Shown: positions 22,261-34,593 of the stretch, piece after piece
How positions within the stretch are numbered: the first letter of the stretch is position 1
Layout: every line of letters starts with the position of its first letter
Assembly: GCA_015698045.1 (NCBI GenBank)
Contig: BLAL01000013.1
Span: forward strand, 930,001-994,000
From: Rhizophagus clarus
Lineage: Eukaryota; Glomeromycota; Glomeromycetes; Glomerales; Glomeraceae
Length of the DNA: 64,000 nucleotides
Direction of reading: 5' to 3'
Made by a program: the position numbers and the translations under genes
The notes under the pieces: generated by a model
Database searches by the model: none
Told to the model about the DNA's origin: nothing
Seen by the model: the letters and a program-made list of their open reading frames with translations, nothing else

Positions 22261-25200
22261 CCTATAACATATTAAAAATAGACAAGTTTTATGTTTAAAC
22301 TCTGTTAATATTTTTGTCTTGATACACGATATGTAATTTCTTAATAAATTTTGTGTCACAATACACTAAGTTCAATCAATCGAATTTTATTTGTTTTCAA
22401 ATTTTTAACTTTTTATCATTAGACTGATATACTTTGTGATACATCAAATGAAATAAAAAAATTTATTAAATTTGATTGGATATTTACCATGAAACTGCTT
22501 TCAAAGTTGCTCAATATTAATTAGTTATCATTTTTTTCTGATAATTTTTTGGGTGACTATAATTTTAATAGATTTAATAGGTAGACAATGAATGTACTGT
22601 TGCTGATATACTTTTAGCTACTCATTTATCAACATCATAAAGGGTACAGTACATCTACAAATTTTCATATGCCGCTGACGTCTATTCATTGCACAATTTA
22701 TGAAAATATTTTTCTGGAAACTTTTTTCGTACAACGTAGTTGTGAAGAAATCAAACAATTGAAATACAGTATATAGAATTAATAACCATGATGAGATCAA
22801 AAGGTTAAAAACATATTTTCAAAGTACATGATAATACTGTTCTCAACTAAGTTGTCCGGGAATAATATTTTAACTTTATCCCTCTAATTTTATAATTTCT
22901 CCACAATTTCGAATTTATTTTAAATTCTTTTTTATTATTAAGTTTTTTATCATTGAGTTCAACTATGAGCGGTTATTGTAGTATTATAACGATGGTTAAT
23001 ATTAATTTTAAAAGACGTGTAATATCTTGGGACTTTTGACTTTTGAAGACTTGGTTTAAATCATAGTTCTCTTTAGCTGCAATACCTTTTAAGTTATATA
23101 GTACAAAATAAAATAAGTGCTCTTGCAAGAAATTATTAATTTATTATTATGGATTATATTTATAATTACGAAATATATCCGTTATTTTTTCATTTTCGGT
23201 TTTTTACATTATAGGATATTACATTATAAATCTACAATTTCGATAGTTTAAAATATGTAGATAATGGAGCATAACAGATAACCGATTTATATCATAGTCT
23301 CGTCTATTATAATTGTTACGAATGATTAAAATTATTAAATTTGAAGTTTAATTGATACAATAAATTTAAATAAGACAAGGTTTTATTAGAATTTAGACAA
23401 ATAGTTTTTTTCACTTTAATAACTTTCAATTGTGATGAATCAAGCATCGGCAATAAATTAATGGCATAAAATGTGAAGTTCTATAATAGATATTTACAAC
23501 ATTTTTATATATATAGTAATTTCAGGACCCTAATCCTCGATAATTATAATGAGTCACATCCAATTTACCAATTAAGAAATTTGCTAAAATTTAATGTAAT
23601 ACTGCGAATAATATTTCTCTCTTTTACTAGAAAAATCACATGTAACCTTAAAAGTGATTAAAATTTCGTGCATATGACATTTCTTTTTTGTTGCATATGA
23701 CCCTTTATTATAAGTATCCGGGACCTGTCATTACTAAATTACGGAAAGTTGATTTTTCATATGCATGTAAGTTTCACATAGATTATTTTATTATTAGTAT
23801 TAAAATATATGTTGTATTCAAAATGTAATAAAATGTTTGTTTTGGAGTAAACTGATAATGAACCATTGGTATTTGGTACATTAATCTTTAAACATATGAT
23901 AAACTGCTACAATCATGATATTTAGCATTATCCACTAATAAAATAATGACTGATTTGCAATTTGTTCCATTAGAGCAATTATCAAGGATTTTACTTGCTA
24001 TATCAGGACATTTTTGTTATAAGAACAGTTCCAGTTTTTTTAGTTTCCGTTATAAATTTGTGGCGAGAGCTATAGTTAATTAAAATTTGAGAGAATCATA
24101 TATGAAAAAGGATATAATTAATAGGCCACAAACGGAAGAATGAAATTAAAGAAAGATGTTATAAAGAAAGTAAAAGCTAACCAAGCAATGTAATGAGTTT
24201 TTGTGGGAAAACAGGTGTGGTTAGCTCGATAGGACTGTTTTCACCCCACAATGGGTAATTGGATCAGACAATTTGATCTGGAAGATTCTGTCCATAATGA
24301 TGACAAGAATCAGCATTTTCTTTTCAATACATACAGTATAATATACATTCATAAGTCCTGATGCAAAGTAACAGCTACCGCTAGTTTATTTAATTTTGAT
24401 TAAAAAACAACTATTATGTATGGTCAGCTGATTTTGCAGTATTAGATGATCTATCAAATCATCTGCTGAAACATAAAAAATCAAACGAGTTATTTTTTTC
24501 CAGCATTTTTTTGATGAATGCTTGATTATTAATAAAAAACTTTTCACTTTCCTCTAATTAGACTAGTGCAGGTTTAATTGATCAAATGACACCTTATTTT
24601 TCTTGCTTTATTTTTAGTTTATTAATAATCAAAAAAAAAAGTTTTCTTGATTTAGTTAGCAATGGATTTATCACAAATGAATGCCAAGCATTATTTGTTG
24701 GCTGGTACTGTACTTTTATTTTTGTCAGATATTCATTATTTTTTTTTGATTTAGATCATTGTGGAATCAATGAACCAGATAGAACTGCTAATTATTGTTT
24801 GTTAGGCTTTGTATTCTATTATTTTCATCAATTATTTTATTTTATTAATCAAATTTTCATTATTTTTTCCTTAAAATAGGCGCAAGTTTAATGGATCGGA
24901 TAATGCCCCATCAAGTATTGTTTGTTGGACTTTTGTGCTTTGTGTTATGACTTAATTCAGCATTGGATGATTTGTGCTAATGTACAATCTTTGCTAACAA
25001 TGCTAAATTTCCTTAATGCATTGTACAATTATTGTACAATTATTCGTACAAGATATTTTATATCTGAAAATATATAGTACAATATATCTAGCAATATATT
25101 ATTTATTTGTAGCCAACTGTAAAATATGTGATTCTAATATATTTTTCAACGAATCTTGATATATGTTATATGTTGTTATATGTTGTTATATGTTGTGCAA

Positions 25201-25590
25201 AATAATGTATGAAAAAATATAAACATGTATCACTTTCTTTCAGTTCCTCTTGTTATAATTGGATAGCCACGGATTTTTAAGCGATCAACGTACTAAATTT
25301 CCGTTGACATAGCGCCCCTGGTGACACAACCATAACAAGGTGGGAACAATGGTATCACTTAATTGGTTTGATATTCTCCAAACTGGATTTTTAATTTAAG
25401 CCATTAATTGTATAAATAGACGTCAATACTAGTAATATTTGAAATACCTAAGCAAGATTTAACATTGTAAATCCTTTGTAGCTAACTCTATAAATAAATG
25501 AATTGATTGCTCACATATCCTCCACTATAACTCTAGTCTCCACTTCATTTTCAAATCCCCTAAATGATTTGCAAAATACAAATTTTCATT
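22261..25590. other. intergenic, 3.3 kb
   Basis: No supported gene. Short open frames at 22618-22800, 23473-23661 and 24586-24879 are low-complexity (F/L/I/Y-rich) with no family resemblance. Holds a GTTATATGTT microsatellite near 25160-25197 and one copy of a short element at 25249-25345. Confidence 0.5.
25249..25345 (+). repeat. short MITE-like repeat, copy 1
   Basis: Almost identical in inverted orientation to 50642-50733; shared core includes cgatcaacgtactaaatttc and gcgcccctggtgacacaacc. The outer ends ttgttat/ataacaa are inverted to each other. This copy has about 8 extra bases (agccacgg) absent from the other. Confidence 0.7.
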
Positions 25591-27497
25591 CTATTTCTGA
25601 CCAAATCCTCCATAATGGCCATAGCCACTACGTCCACGTCCATGTCCACGTCCACGGCTTCTATAATTTGTTGATGTTTCAAATAGATTTAAGTCGATAC
25701 TATTGGCATGATTTGTTGTATTATAATGAGGAAGATGGATATCTCGAATTATATAATCTAAAGCTTTTACTTCATTTAAGGCTGGTGTATTTGAAATATG
25801 CGGATCTTCTTTGCACTTTAATACATTAATGATATGTATTCTTATCGCTGATGCAATGAACATTCTGAACGCGTCAACTGAGTCTTGGTGATCCCCCTCC
25901 CACCAAGATTCAGTTACTTGAGCAATTGGATTCTTTAAGCACTGAAATATTACCATATCATCTACATACGAACCCAGGTCTTCAATATTTGGTACATTGT
26001 TAAGTGTAGTAATACTAAAATGAAAACATTTGTTAGTTAATATAAAAATAAATAAGAACATAATTCCAAACAAAATACTTACTTATTATTATTAATATAA
26101 TCTTCAGCATATGCTCTAGCTTCAGTGTTTAAACGTGAATGATGATCTGCATAATATGCATTTAATTTAGATTTAAGGAATGACGTCGTCTTACTGGTTT
26201 CAGCAAATCCTGGAGCCACTAACTTTACCAACATACTGCAAGCAGCTGGTGAAGGATTGCGTGCTCTTAAGAACATTATTTTTGCTTCATTTACTAATAT
26301 TGCTAACATATCTGGTGTAGCCTATAAAAAAATAATTTAACATTAATATATGATATATAAACAAAGATTTACAAAGTAAATATAAATCGTACATGGTTAA
26401 TTGAATTATCCAAATGAATAGGTTTATTTAAATTTGAATGAAATGTGACCAGATTTGTTTCATAAGAATGTAATATATGTTCTTGACTCATTAAATCAGG
26501 AGAATAACGCAATACAAATTTTGGTTTGTAGGTTAAAGAATTTTGATGAGAATCATTTTCAAAAGTATCATCATCAGGAATATCCTTGGAAATATTAGGA
26601 ACATTATTAAGGGTATCATCAGGGACATTGTCAGGAGTATCATTGAGGGTATCATTAGGAGTATCATCAGAGACATTGTCAGGAGTATTATTGAGGGTAT
26701 CATCAGAGGTATCATCAGAGGTATCATTAGAAGTATCGTTATCATCAGTATCAAGAGAAACAATATCAGGTGAAGATCTTTGGCTTTTTTTACAAGGATT
26801 AGGGTCAATACATTTTAGTTTCTTTGAAGCTGCTGAGAGACAAGGTTCTTGAATTTTTACTTTGGGCATGTAACACAATAAATTATTGGTTACATTTAAG
26901 TTGAAATTCGTAGCAACAGGTTGATTATCCAAATTTGATTCAGATTCAATAATATTATTACCCTTTGTTATAGCTATTTTAATTATTGAAATTAGATTAG
27001 TATTTTTTTTTTAAAAAAAAAAAATATTCAATTTCAACAATTTACAATTTATTAATATTATTATTTTACCAGATTCTTTAAGAGGGATACAAGGAATTGC
27101 GGAATTTGGTAATATGTTTTATCTTACGATGTTTGATTGGTTGTAAATTATCAACTCCATTTTTGGAGTTTTTTGTACGATTATCTAAATTTTTTTTTGA
27201 ATTTTGTAAATTTTCAAACATATTTAGTTCCATTTTTTTAAAAAAAAATCAAGAAATATTTAAAATTAAAAAATTTGGTGGTCTTTTATATTGTCATATT
27301 ATAATTCATTGTTTATAAAGACTTCTACCCAATTCTTCAAGAGGAATACGAAGATTTGCAGAATTTTGTGGTATATTTGTCTTACGACGTTTAGTTGGTT
27401 GTGAATTATCAATTTCATTTTTTGAATTTTTTGTGCAATTATTATTTGAATCTTTTTTTGAATTTTTATAAGTTTTTGAATGTGTATTTATTCCCAT
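25591..27497 (-). CDS. unknown protein with Asp/Thr-rich repeat and Gly/Arg-rich C-terminus
   Basis: Predicted 470 aa from exons 27497-27329, 26973-26393, 26321-26083 and 26014-25591; phases agree. Order: basic N-terminus (TKRRKTNIPQNSA), a repetitive DT-rich stretch (NDTSDDTSDDTLNNTPDNV...), a middle region without known motif, a helical segment rich in Ala/Lys (ARNPSPAACSMLVKLVAPGF, SKTTSFLKSKLNAYYADHH), then WWEGDHQDSVDAFRMF and a tail SRGRGHGRGRSGYGHYGGFG. The tail is like RGG-type RNA-binding tails. I do not recognise the family; it may be one of the lineage-specific or transposon-derived genes common in these fungi. A nearer copy of exon 1 (27233-27070) is frameshifted, so I chose the intact upstream copy, whose donor (TTGG|GTAGAAG) joins exon 2 in frame. 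Confidence 0.65.
26573..26745 (-). repeat. minisatellite within exon 2 encoding Asp/Thr repeats
   Basis: Imperfect repeats of about 15-18 bp (on the plus strand, ggtatcatcag and variants) encode alternating SDDT, NDTP and DNV units. Copy number probably varies between strains. Long open frames seen here in other frames and on the plus strand follow from the repeat and are not genes. Confidence 0.8.
27070..27233 (-). pseudogene. duplicated first exon, frameshifted copy
   Basis: Begins ATG at 27233 and parallels exon 1 at 27497-27329: FENLQNSKKNLDNRTKNSKN against KTYKNSKKDSNNNCTKNSKN, then QPIKHRK against QPTKRRK, and ILPNSAIPCIPLKES against IPQNSANLRIPLEELG. A one-base gain in the ataaaac tract shifts the frame, so the ATG frame ends at a TAA. 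The donor (TCTG|GTAAAA) is intact and in the phase needed for exon 2. Confidence 0.65.
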
Positions 27498-27533
27498 TTT
27501 GAAAAAAAAAATTAAAGAATCGAGCAATATTTG

Positions 27534-28276
27534 GAGTAAAAAAAATTGGTTGTCTTTTATATCATTATATTATATTAGACTTATTTAGACTATTGTTTAT
27601 TGTTTATACTTTTTTTAACTAACTATATTTGCAATTGAAGGCCAGTTACTCATGTGAAAATAATCAGATGATTAATTATACTCTAATTATTAATCATTTA
27701 TTATCGTAATTTTTATATTTAAATTTTTTTGTGAACATTTTTTTCATATAAAAATAATTATATTACAATTAACTATACCCTAATTATTAATCAATCATCT
27801 TTTAATGATTTTTTTTTATTTTCACAAATCCTTTATACAATAGTCATTTTTTTCTGTATTTCAATACAAACTAATCTTTTATAAATAATAACAAAATGCC
27901 AAAGCAACCTACATTTGAAAAAATATATCCAACACTTCGCAAACCACTTGGCTTACAAAAAAAATCAAAATTTACTGTAACATTACAAGAAAAAAATAAT
28001 TTATCTTTTTTATAAACTATAAAATTGAAAAAGATAATGATTAAACAATTATATAATGATTTCATTAACAAATTTATTAGTAATAATAACAATTAGTAAT
28101 ACATTTGTAATTGATTAATTATTTTGGTAATTGTTGATTAAAATTCCTATTTAAACTATCTTAAACTTAGCTAAGCTACCATTTCTTCCCACGATTTTAC
28201 TCCTTTTTATTCAAACAAAAAAAAATTTTTTTTTTTAAATTACAAAATATACTTGAATTTATATTAAACATATATT
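27534..28276. other. intergenic between divergent genes
   Basis: Lies between the starts of the minus-strand gene and the plus-strand gene at 28277, so probably a shared upstream region. Very AT-rich; contains a direct repeat of attaactataccctaattattaatca type around 27670-27800. A possible short frame at 27871-28092 is low complexity and not accepted. Confidence 0.4.
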
Positions 28277-29897
28277 ATGAACCATAAAAAATCCTTGGAA
28301 AATTCAGCTTATGAAGAATCAGATAATGATTCCTCAAATTATTCTACAGATATAGAGACTTTTACTGAAAAAAATTCTACAAAAAAAAATACTATGGACG
28401 AAATTATAGAACTTAAAAAACAACTTAAATATCTAAAAGAAAAAGCTTCAAAAGATAATGATGAGCGCAAAAAGCAAAATAAGAAACAGAAGAAAATTGA
28501 AGCTGCTAAGCAATCGGATCATAAGAAAACTAAACCATCATCAATTACAGAAACTCTTAAAAATAAGGCCAATAAGAAAAAAATAATTATACCTAGGGAA
28601 GAGTCTACTGGATGATCTTCATCTGATCCTGAACAGGTAAATAATAATGCTTTTTTTATAACAAGTGATAATGCAATAATTTCAATAAGAATTTTCTGTA
28701 GCCTATTCCAAAATATAAAGGCTATAATTATTATGATATTCCAAGGTTGCTTCACATTAAAAAAAGGACATGGAACGGATATATGGTAATTATTTTATTT
28801 TTTTAATAATCTTTTTTTGCATTACACATTAATTTACTTAAAATATAATATTCTTGAAAACATTTATTTATTAGGAAGCAATGAGACACATATGCAAAGA
28901 ATATCTATCTGAAGTTGCTAATACTACGATGTATAAAGACATTGATGCAGGCCTTCTTAATAAAGTGGTTGATAAGGTTAGCAAAAGATAAAAGTTTCAA
29001 ATTTTACAATTGCTATTTAGCTTAATATTTACCTTTTCTAGTTTAACAAGAAGAATGATCAATTTCCAAAAACAATTGGTGATTGGGCACAAAGAGAAAT
29101 GATTCGATGATATGTTAATAATTTTAGTAAATATCTTAAAACTTTTTCAATTTCAGATGATTTGTAAAAAAAATTCGTTCTTGAATGTGATTGTGATTTA
29201 ACATTAACTTATTTTTATTTGATAGGAGAGAGTAAAAGGAATCCAACTCATAACAAGAAGAAACAAAGCGTGTCTAAATCAAGAAAAATTAATAAAAAAT
29301 CTAATGATATTGATTTGAATGTAACAGATTCAGAACATAATATACCAAATTCCCTGGCAGATAATAATTTTACACCAGATTTTCCAAAAGATATCACACC
29401 AGATTCTCCAGAATATATTGCGTCAAATTTTCAAGAACTCATTACAACAGATTCTCAAAAATATACTAATTATGAATTACAGAGCAATTCTGATACTTGT
29501 ATATACAAATTGTTTAATTGTTTTATTTTATAATAGCTAATATTTCTTAAATTAATTATATAAACAAAATTTTAAAAATAATAGGTCCAATGAAGCGCCT
29601 GGTTAATAAGAAACAGAAAAAAGTATTGGGTAATTCAAATATAAATCAAACACAAAATCTGAAGTTGAATAATCCTTATAGCACAAACAAATGTAAATAT
29701 AAATTTTTGTAATTTAACTTTATAAAAATTGAGAATTATAATTCATTAACATAAATTAAAATTCTGTAGTTACTAATAAGGAACAAGTTAATGACTCTAA
29801 CAAGAACACGAATTCAGAACAGGCTATACAAGATAATTCAAGCAAACAACCTGTTACTGTTTGCCGCTCAACAAGAAAACGTACTAAATGCCAGTAA
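28277..29897 (+). pseudogene. seven-exon unknown gene with two in-frame TGA codons
   Basis: Exons 28277-28636, 28702-28785, 28875-28976, 29042-29126, 29226-29498, 29585-29692, 29770-29897 join with perfect phase (380 codons). TGA interrupts at 28613-28615 (REESTG*SSSDPEQ) and 29108-29110 (QREMIR*YVNNF). The protein is acidic/Ser-rich at the start, has a Lys-rich coiled-coil stretch (MDEIIELKKQLKYLKEKA), a short conserved-looking core (YYDIPRLLHIKKRTWNGYM, MRHICKEYLSEVA, KTIGDWAQREM), and a basic tail RSTRKRTKCQ. The core looks like the DNA- or protein-binding lineage-specific proteins of these fungi, but I cannot name a family. Both TGA codons would be CGA (Arg) before one C-to-T change at a CpG. 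Intact splicing with two stops suggests a recently inactivated gene. Confidence 0.6.
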
Positions 29898-30793
29898 TAC
29901 TAACTAAATTAGTTAGCATGATCATGTAGAATTTAATTATATAGAACAAGATAAATTTGGTACAAATTTATAACATATTTTAACATATACTGTATAACAT
30001 AAATAGATGAGAACTATATATATAATTTGCTAATATATGTAATACAAATTTATGTTTAAAATGGCCCATAATTAGAATATATATAATATAAATTTATAAA
30101 TTAATTGGCTTATATATTAGATTTATTTGGTACGATTTTAGATATAAAACTGGTATAAACTAGTGTGCAAAAATGGCTTAAAGCTGGACTATGACTTGAA
30201 TAAAGCTAAAATAAATACAATCAAATTTTGTGCCAAACGGGCTCACTATATAATTTATAACTTATGGATATAATTTCGGCACAAATTAATGCAAAAACTT
30301 TTTATTGGGTATAGGTTTCGAAAGGGAGTTTATTAACAATTTAAAGTTTCGTAGGTTCATTAACTCTAGATTTATTTATTTTTTTTTTTAATTTAGTGCA
30401 AAAAAAAACATAATAAATTTTAAAAATAAATTTTAAGAAAAATTTGCAATTCTTGCAAATTTTTCTTTTTCTTTTAAGGATAGCCCTGCGGGCAGGATTT
30501 GTTTAAAATAATTTTCAAAATATTGAAAATAATTCATTTCATGTGCAGAAAAATTAGTTTTTGAATAAATTTATTTTTTTGCAAAGGATCAATATACGAG
30601 GTTAAAAAATGTAATTTATTTGTGATGGCTCAACTTAATTAATAATATTACTGACACAGGCGAGGTCAGTGACAAAAGTTTCCTAAAGAAAGTGTTCAAA
30701 ATAATCAAATAAAAAAATAAAAAAAAATTTCCTTTATATGTACAGTACATGTTCATGTACATGTTCAATGTTCTGTTCATAGTATATAAAGTA
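29898..30793. other. intergenic, left flank of the Tc1/mariner element
   Basis: No gene seen. Contains a small palindrome at 30483-30493 and a tgtacatgttcatgtacatg motif cluster at about 30735-30775, just before the transposon. Confidence 0.45.
30483..30493. repeat. mini-palindrome gccctgcgggc
   Basis: Four-base-pair GC stem with a three-base loop in AT-rich surroundings; one of several GC mini-hairpins in this window. Confidence 0.5.
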
Positions 30794-31159
30794 CAGTGGG
30801 ATATCAAAAATCACCGGACAGTTTTTTTTCAGAATTGCTTAACCGCATTTTCTCAGCATCCAGTGATCATTAAGCAATGAACCAAAGCTTGTTAGAATCA
30901 CCATAACAAGGCGCATTGAATGATGTTATCTGTGTATCTCTAGCATTAATAGGTAATTAGTTATTGTCAAGTATTTATAAACAGTAAAATAGGAATAACT
31001 TTTCAGTCTCTAATGCTAAAAACATAAAAATAATACCATTCGATTTGTCTTGTTATGGCGAATCTAACAAGATATGCCTCATCATTCTATGATTAATGGG
31101 CAATGAAACGCCTTGATACTTTTATTTTTCATTATTAAAAAAATTTTCAAAAATCATGA

Positions 31160-32260
31160 TTTTAAAATAAACTTTAAATGGAGTTTAAATGTCACCCAGT
31201 GATCATACAAAGATGATCAAAGGATCATTAGATTCGTCTCATTGAGATGCATTGAATGGTGGTATTTATATATTTCTAGCATTAATAGATAGTTAATTAT
31301 GATCAATAATCTCTAAATTAAAAAATGGTGATAACATTTTATCTATTAATGCTAGAGATTTAAAATACTGCCATTTAATGTGTCTCATTATGATAAATAT
31401 AATGAGCTTTTTTTGTTTTTATATTACCACCAGATAATTAAACGCCTTGATGTTTCTACATGTCAATATTAAAAAAATTGTTAAAAAAATATAATTTTAG
31501 AATAAACTTTAAATGGAGTTTAAATGTCATGCAGTGATCATACAAAGATGATCAAAAACTCATTAGATTCGTCTCATTGAGATGCATTGAATGACGGTAT
31601 TTATATATTTCTAGCATTAATAAATAGTTAATTATGATCAATATTCTTTAAATTAAAAAGTAGTAATAACTTTTTGTCTATTGATGCTAGAGATATAAAA
31701 TACTACTATTTAATGTGTCTCATTATGATAAATATAATGAGCTTTTTTTATTTTCATATTACCGCCAGACAAGAAAACGCCTTGATGTTTCTACATGTCA
31801 ATATTAAAAAAATTGTTAAAAAAATATAATTTTAAAATAAATTTAAATAGAGTTTAAATGTCACCCAGTGATCATACAAAGATAATCAAAAGCTCATTAG
31901 ATTCGTCTCATTGAGATGCATTGAATGGTGGTATTTTTAGATTTCTAGCATTAATAGATAGTTAATTATGATCAATATTCTTTAAATTAAAAAGTGGTTA
32001 TAACTTTTTATCTATTGATACTAGAGATGTAAAATACTACCATTTAATGTGTCTCATTATAATAAATATAATGAGCTTCTTTTGTTTTAATATTACCACC
32101 AGATGAGAAAATGCCTTGATGTTTCTATATGTTAATATTAAAAAAATTTATTAAAAAAATGTAATTTTAGAATTAATTTAAATAGGATTAAAATATTACT
32201 CAGTTATTATACAAAGTTGATTAAAAGCTCATTAGATTCATCTCATTGAAAAAAATTAAA
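31160..32260. repeat. tandem ~330-bp modules with internal palindromes in the transposon left arm
   Basis: Units start near 31166, 31500, 31831 and (partial) 32169. Each contains gattcgtctcattgagatgc, then ctagcattaatagat..., and later the near-complement (atctattaatgctagag...), so each module is an imperfect hairpin of about 150-200 bases. One module also exists inverted in the right arm (about 33715-33960). Confidence 0.8.
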
Positions 32261-32342
32261 TAAGTAATAAAATAAGTGTAGTTAAAGTTTTTGACAAAAA
32301 ATACATTTTAATTATAAAAAAAAAATATTTATTATTTTATTA

Positions 32343-33377
32343 TTAATATTTTGTAGGATCACCTTTATTTTCAATAACTGCAGCAACACGGCATGGTATA
32401 CTATCTACAAGATTTTTATATATTTTTTCATCAAGATTTAACCATTCTTCTTGTAAAATCTTCCATAAATCATCCTGATTTTTTGGTAATGGTCTATGAT
32501 TTCTGACTTTTCTTTCCAATTCATCCCATAGATTTTCTATAGGATTCAAATCTGGACTTTGTGCAGGCCATGGTAAGCTTGCAATATTATTATCTTCTTT
32601 CCACTTTTTTGCTATATTTGCTGTATGAATAGGAGCATTATCTTCTTGAAAAATATAATTTTCTTTATCTTCTAAATTATTTATAAAGGGCAATAAATGT
32701 TTTTCAAGTATTTCTTTTACATAGACATTTGCTGTTATTTTACCTTCTAATTTAACTAATGGACCTAATTTATTTTTTACAAAACAACCCCAAATCATTA
32801 CACTTTCTTGACCTGATTTAAATGTAGGAATAAGACATTTTGGATTATATTTTTCCTGAGGAGTTCTCCAAACATATCTTTTTCCATCACCACCAAATAC
32901 TTCAAATTTAGATTCATCACTCCAAATAATGTTTTCCCATTCATTTATCCACTTTACTTTTTGTTTAGCTTATTTTAATCTTTTCATTTTATTAGCTGCA
33001 TTTACAAAGGGTTTTTTTGCTCCAACTCGTCCATAAATATTATTTTTATGGAGATATCATTTGATAGTAATTGGGCTTGCCTCTATTGAAGTAGAAGTAG
33101 TAAAGTTTTCACACAATTCATCAATAGTAGTTTTTCGGTTTTTATTAAGAGTTTGCATTAAATGGCGGCCATCTCTTTCTGTTATAATAGGTGGTCTACC
33201 ACTTCGTGAAGGTAGTGTTTCAAATCCTTCTTTATATGCAGCAATAACTTCATGAACTGTACTTTTTGAATGTTTTAATATTTCACTTATTTTTCTTATG
33301 CTAAAATCACATTTCCAAGCACCTATTATTTCACCACGCTGGAATTCTGTAAGTTCTTTACGTTGGGTAGCAGCCAT
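32343..33377 (-). pseudogene. Tc1-type (DD34E) transposase, two in-frame stops
   Basis: A single frame of 345 codons, the usual Tc1 length, from ATG 33377 to TAA 32343. It starts with a helix-turn-helix region (ELTEFQRGEIIGAW, IRKISEILKHSKSTVHEVI) and a GRPP hinge. The catalytic part has WSDESKF (first Asp), QEDNAPIH (second Asp) and SPDLNPIENLW (Glu), with 34 residues between the second Asp and Glu. Stops: TGA at 33057-33059 and TAA at 32970-32972, in otherwise unshifted sequence. The enzyme would cut and paste the element by its TIRs at TA sites; this copy is inactive. Confidence 0.92.
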
Positions 33378-34347
33378 TTAAATAATTTATTATTTTTTTT
33401 ATAATTTATAATATTAAGGAAAAGAAGAAACTATATAATTTTAAAGACTTTTTAATAGTAAAGAAATTTTTTTAAAAAAAAATATTTATAAAAAATAAAT
33501 ATTATCATAAATACAAATTGGTAAAAATTTTAATGTTTATATATTTTTTTAATTTTTGGCTTAATATACTTGACTTGCTTTGCATCATATTTGCTTAGTA
33601 TTTGGCTTAGCATATTGGGTTAACACATAAGGCTTAGTTATTTGGCTTAGTATATTTGCTTAGCATATTTGGCTTTATGCATTTGGCTTTGAATATTTAG
33701 AATACAGTATATTAAATAAAGATAAAAAAAAGCTCATTATATTTATCAAAATGAAATGCATTAAATGACAGTATTTTTTATAATACTAACATTAGTAGGT
33801 AAAAAGTTATTTGCACTTTATCATTTAGAGAATATTTGTCATAACTTATTGCCTATATATGTTAAAGATATATAAATACTACCATTCGATGCATCTCAAT
33901 GAGACGAATCTAATGAGCCTTTGATTATCTTTGTATGATCACCGGGTGACATTTAAACTCCATTTAAAGTTTATTTTAAAATCATGATTTTTGAAAATTT
34001 TTTTAATAATGAAAAATAAAAGTATCAAGGCGTTTCATTGCCCATTAATCATAGAATGATGAGGCATATCTTGTTAGATTCGCCATAACAAGACAAATCG
34101 AATGGTATTATTTTTATGTTTTTAGCATTAGAGGATGAAAAGTTATTCCTATTTTACTGTTTATAAATACTTGACAATAACTAATTACCTATTAATGCTA
34201 GAGATACACAGATAATACCATTCAATGCATCTTGTTATGGTGATTCTAACAAGCTTTGGTTCATTGTTTAATGATCACTGGATGCTGAGAAAATGCAGTT
34301 ATGCAATTCTGAAAAAAAACTGTCCGGTGATTTTTGATATCCCACTG

Positions 34348-34573
34348 TACATACATAAAGATTAAATGGACCGTTTTTTACCAAAAAGGAAATTATTTTT
34401 GATTTCATGGCAAATTAGCATATGAATTATCTACAAAATTAGATTAGATTGATGATAGAATGAAATAGAAATTTCTATGCAAAATACGCTGGATGTTCTT
34501 TCAAAAATGGAATGATTTACAGATTTATTCTATTTTTGCAAAAAACGGCTAACAAATGCTTATCTGTGTGTTA
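34348..34573. other. spacer between transposon and LINE
   Basis: Short AT-rich segment containing no recognised feature; ends in the target duplication of the LINE. Confidence 0.5.
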
Positions 34574-34593
34574 ATTAATTGCCTTTACAAAAA
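34574..34593. repeat. target-site duplication, copy 1 of 3
   Basis: attaattgcctttaca followed by aaaa. The 16-base core recurs at 40291-40306 and 41411-41426, bracketing two retroelements. Confidence 0.85.

Larger units (their letters stand above)
30794..34347 (-). mobile_element. Tc1/mariner DNA transposon with very long terminal inverted repeats
   Basis: The ends are matching inverted repeats beginning CAGTGGGATATCAAAAATC, each preceded or followed by TA (30792-30793 and 34348-34349), the target duplication of this superfamily. Inverted similarity continues inward for roughly 600 bases (30794 to about 31430 against about 33715 to 34347), far longer than the usual Tc1 ends. The left arm then continues as extra tandem copies to about 32255. 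It carries a dead DD34E transposase on the minus strand, so this copy cannot move by itself. Confidence 0.93.

Noticed and set aside
24205..24300. tRNA/SINE-like A box (tagctcgatagg)
   Set aside because: No convincing B box follows, and no cloverleaf or tail could be drawn.
24586..24879. 97-aa membrane-like frame
   Set aside because: Low-complexity F/I/L/Y from T-rich DNA; nearby sequence shows weak internal repetition rather than gene structure.
26533..26852. Overlapping open frames on both strands at the DT-rich stretch
   Set aside because: Minisatellite without stops in several frames; only the frame continuous with the spliced gene is supported.
28277..29897. TGA as selenocysteine or recoded codon
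   Set aside because: Other genes here end normally at TGA, no selenocysteine element is visible, and CpG C-to-T decay explains both sites.
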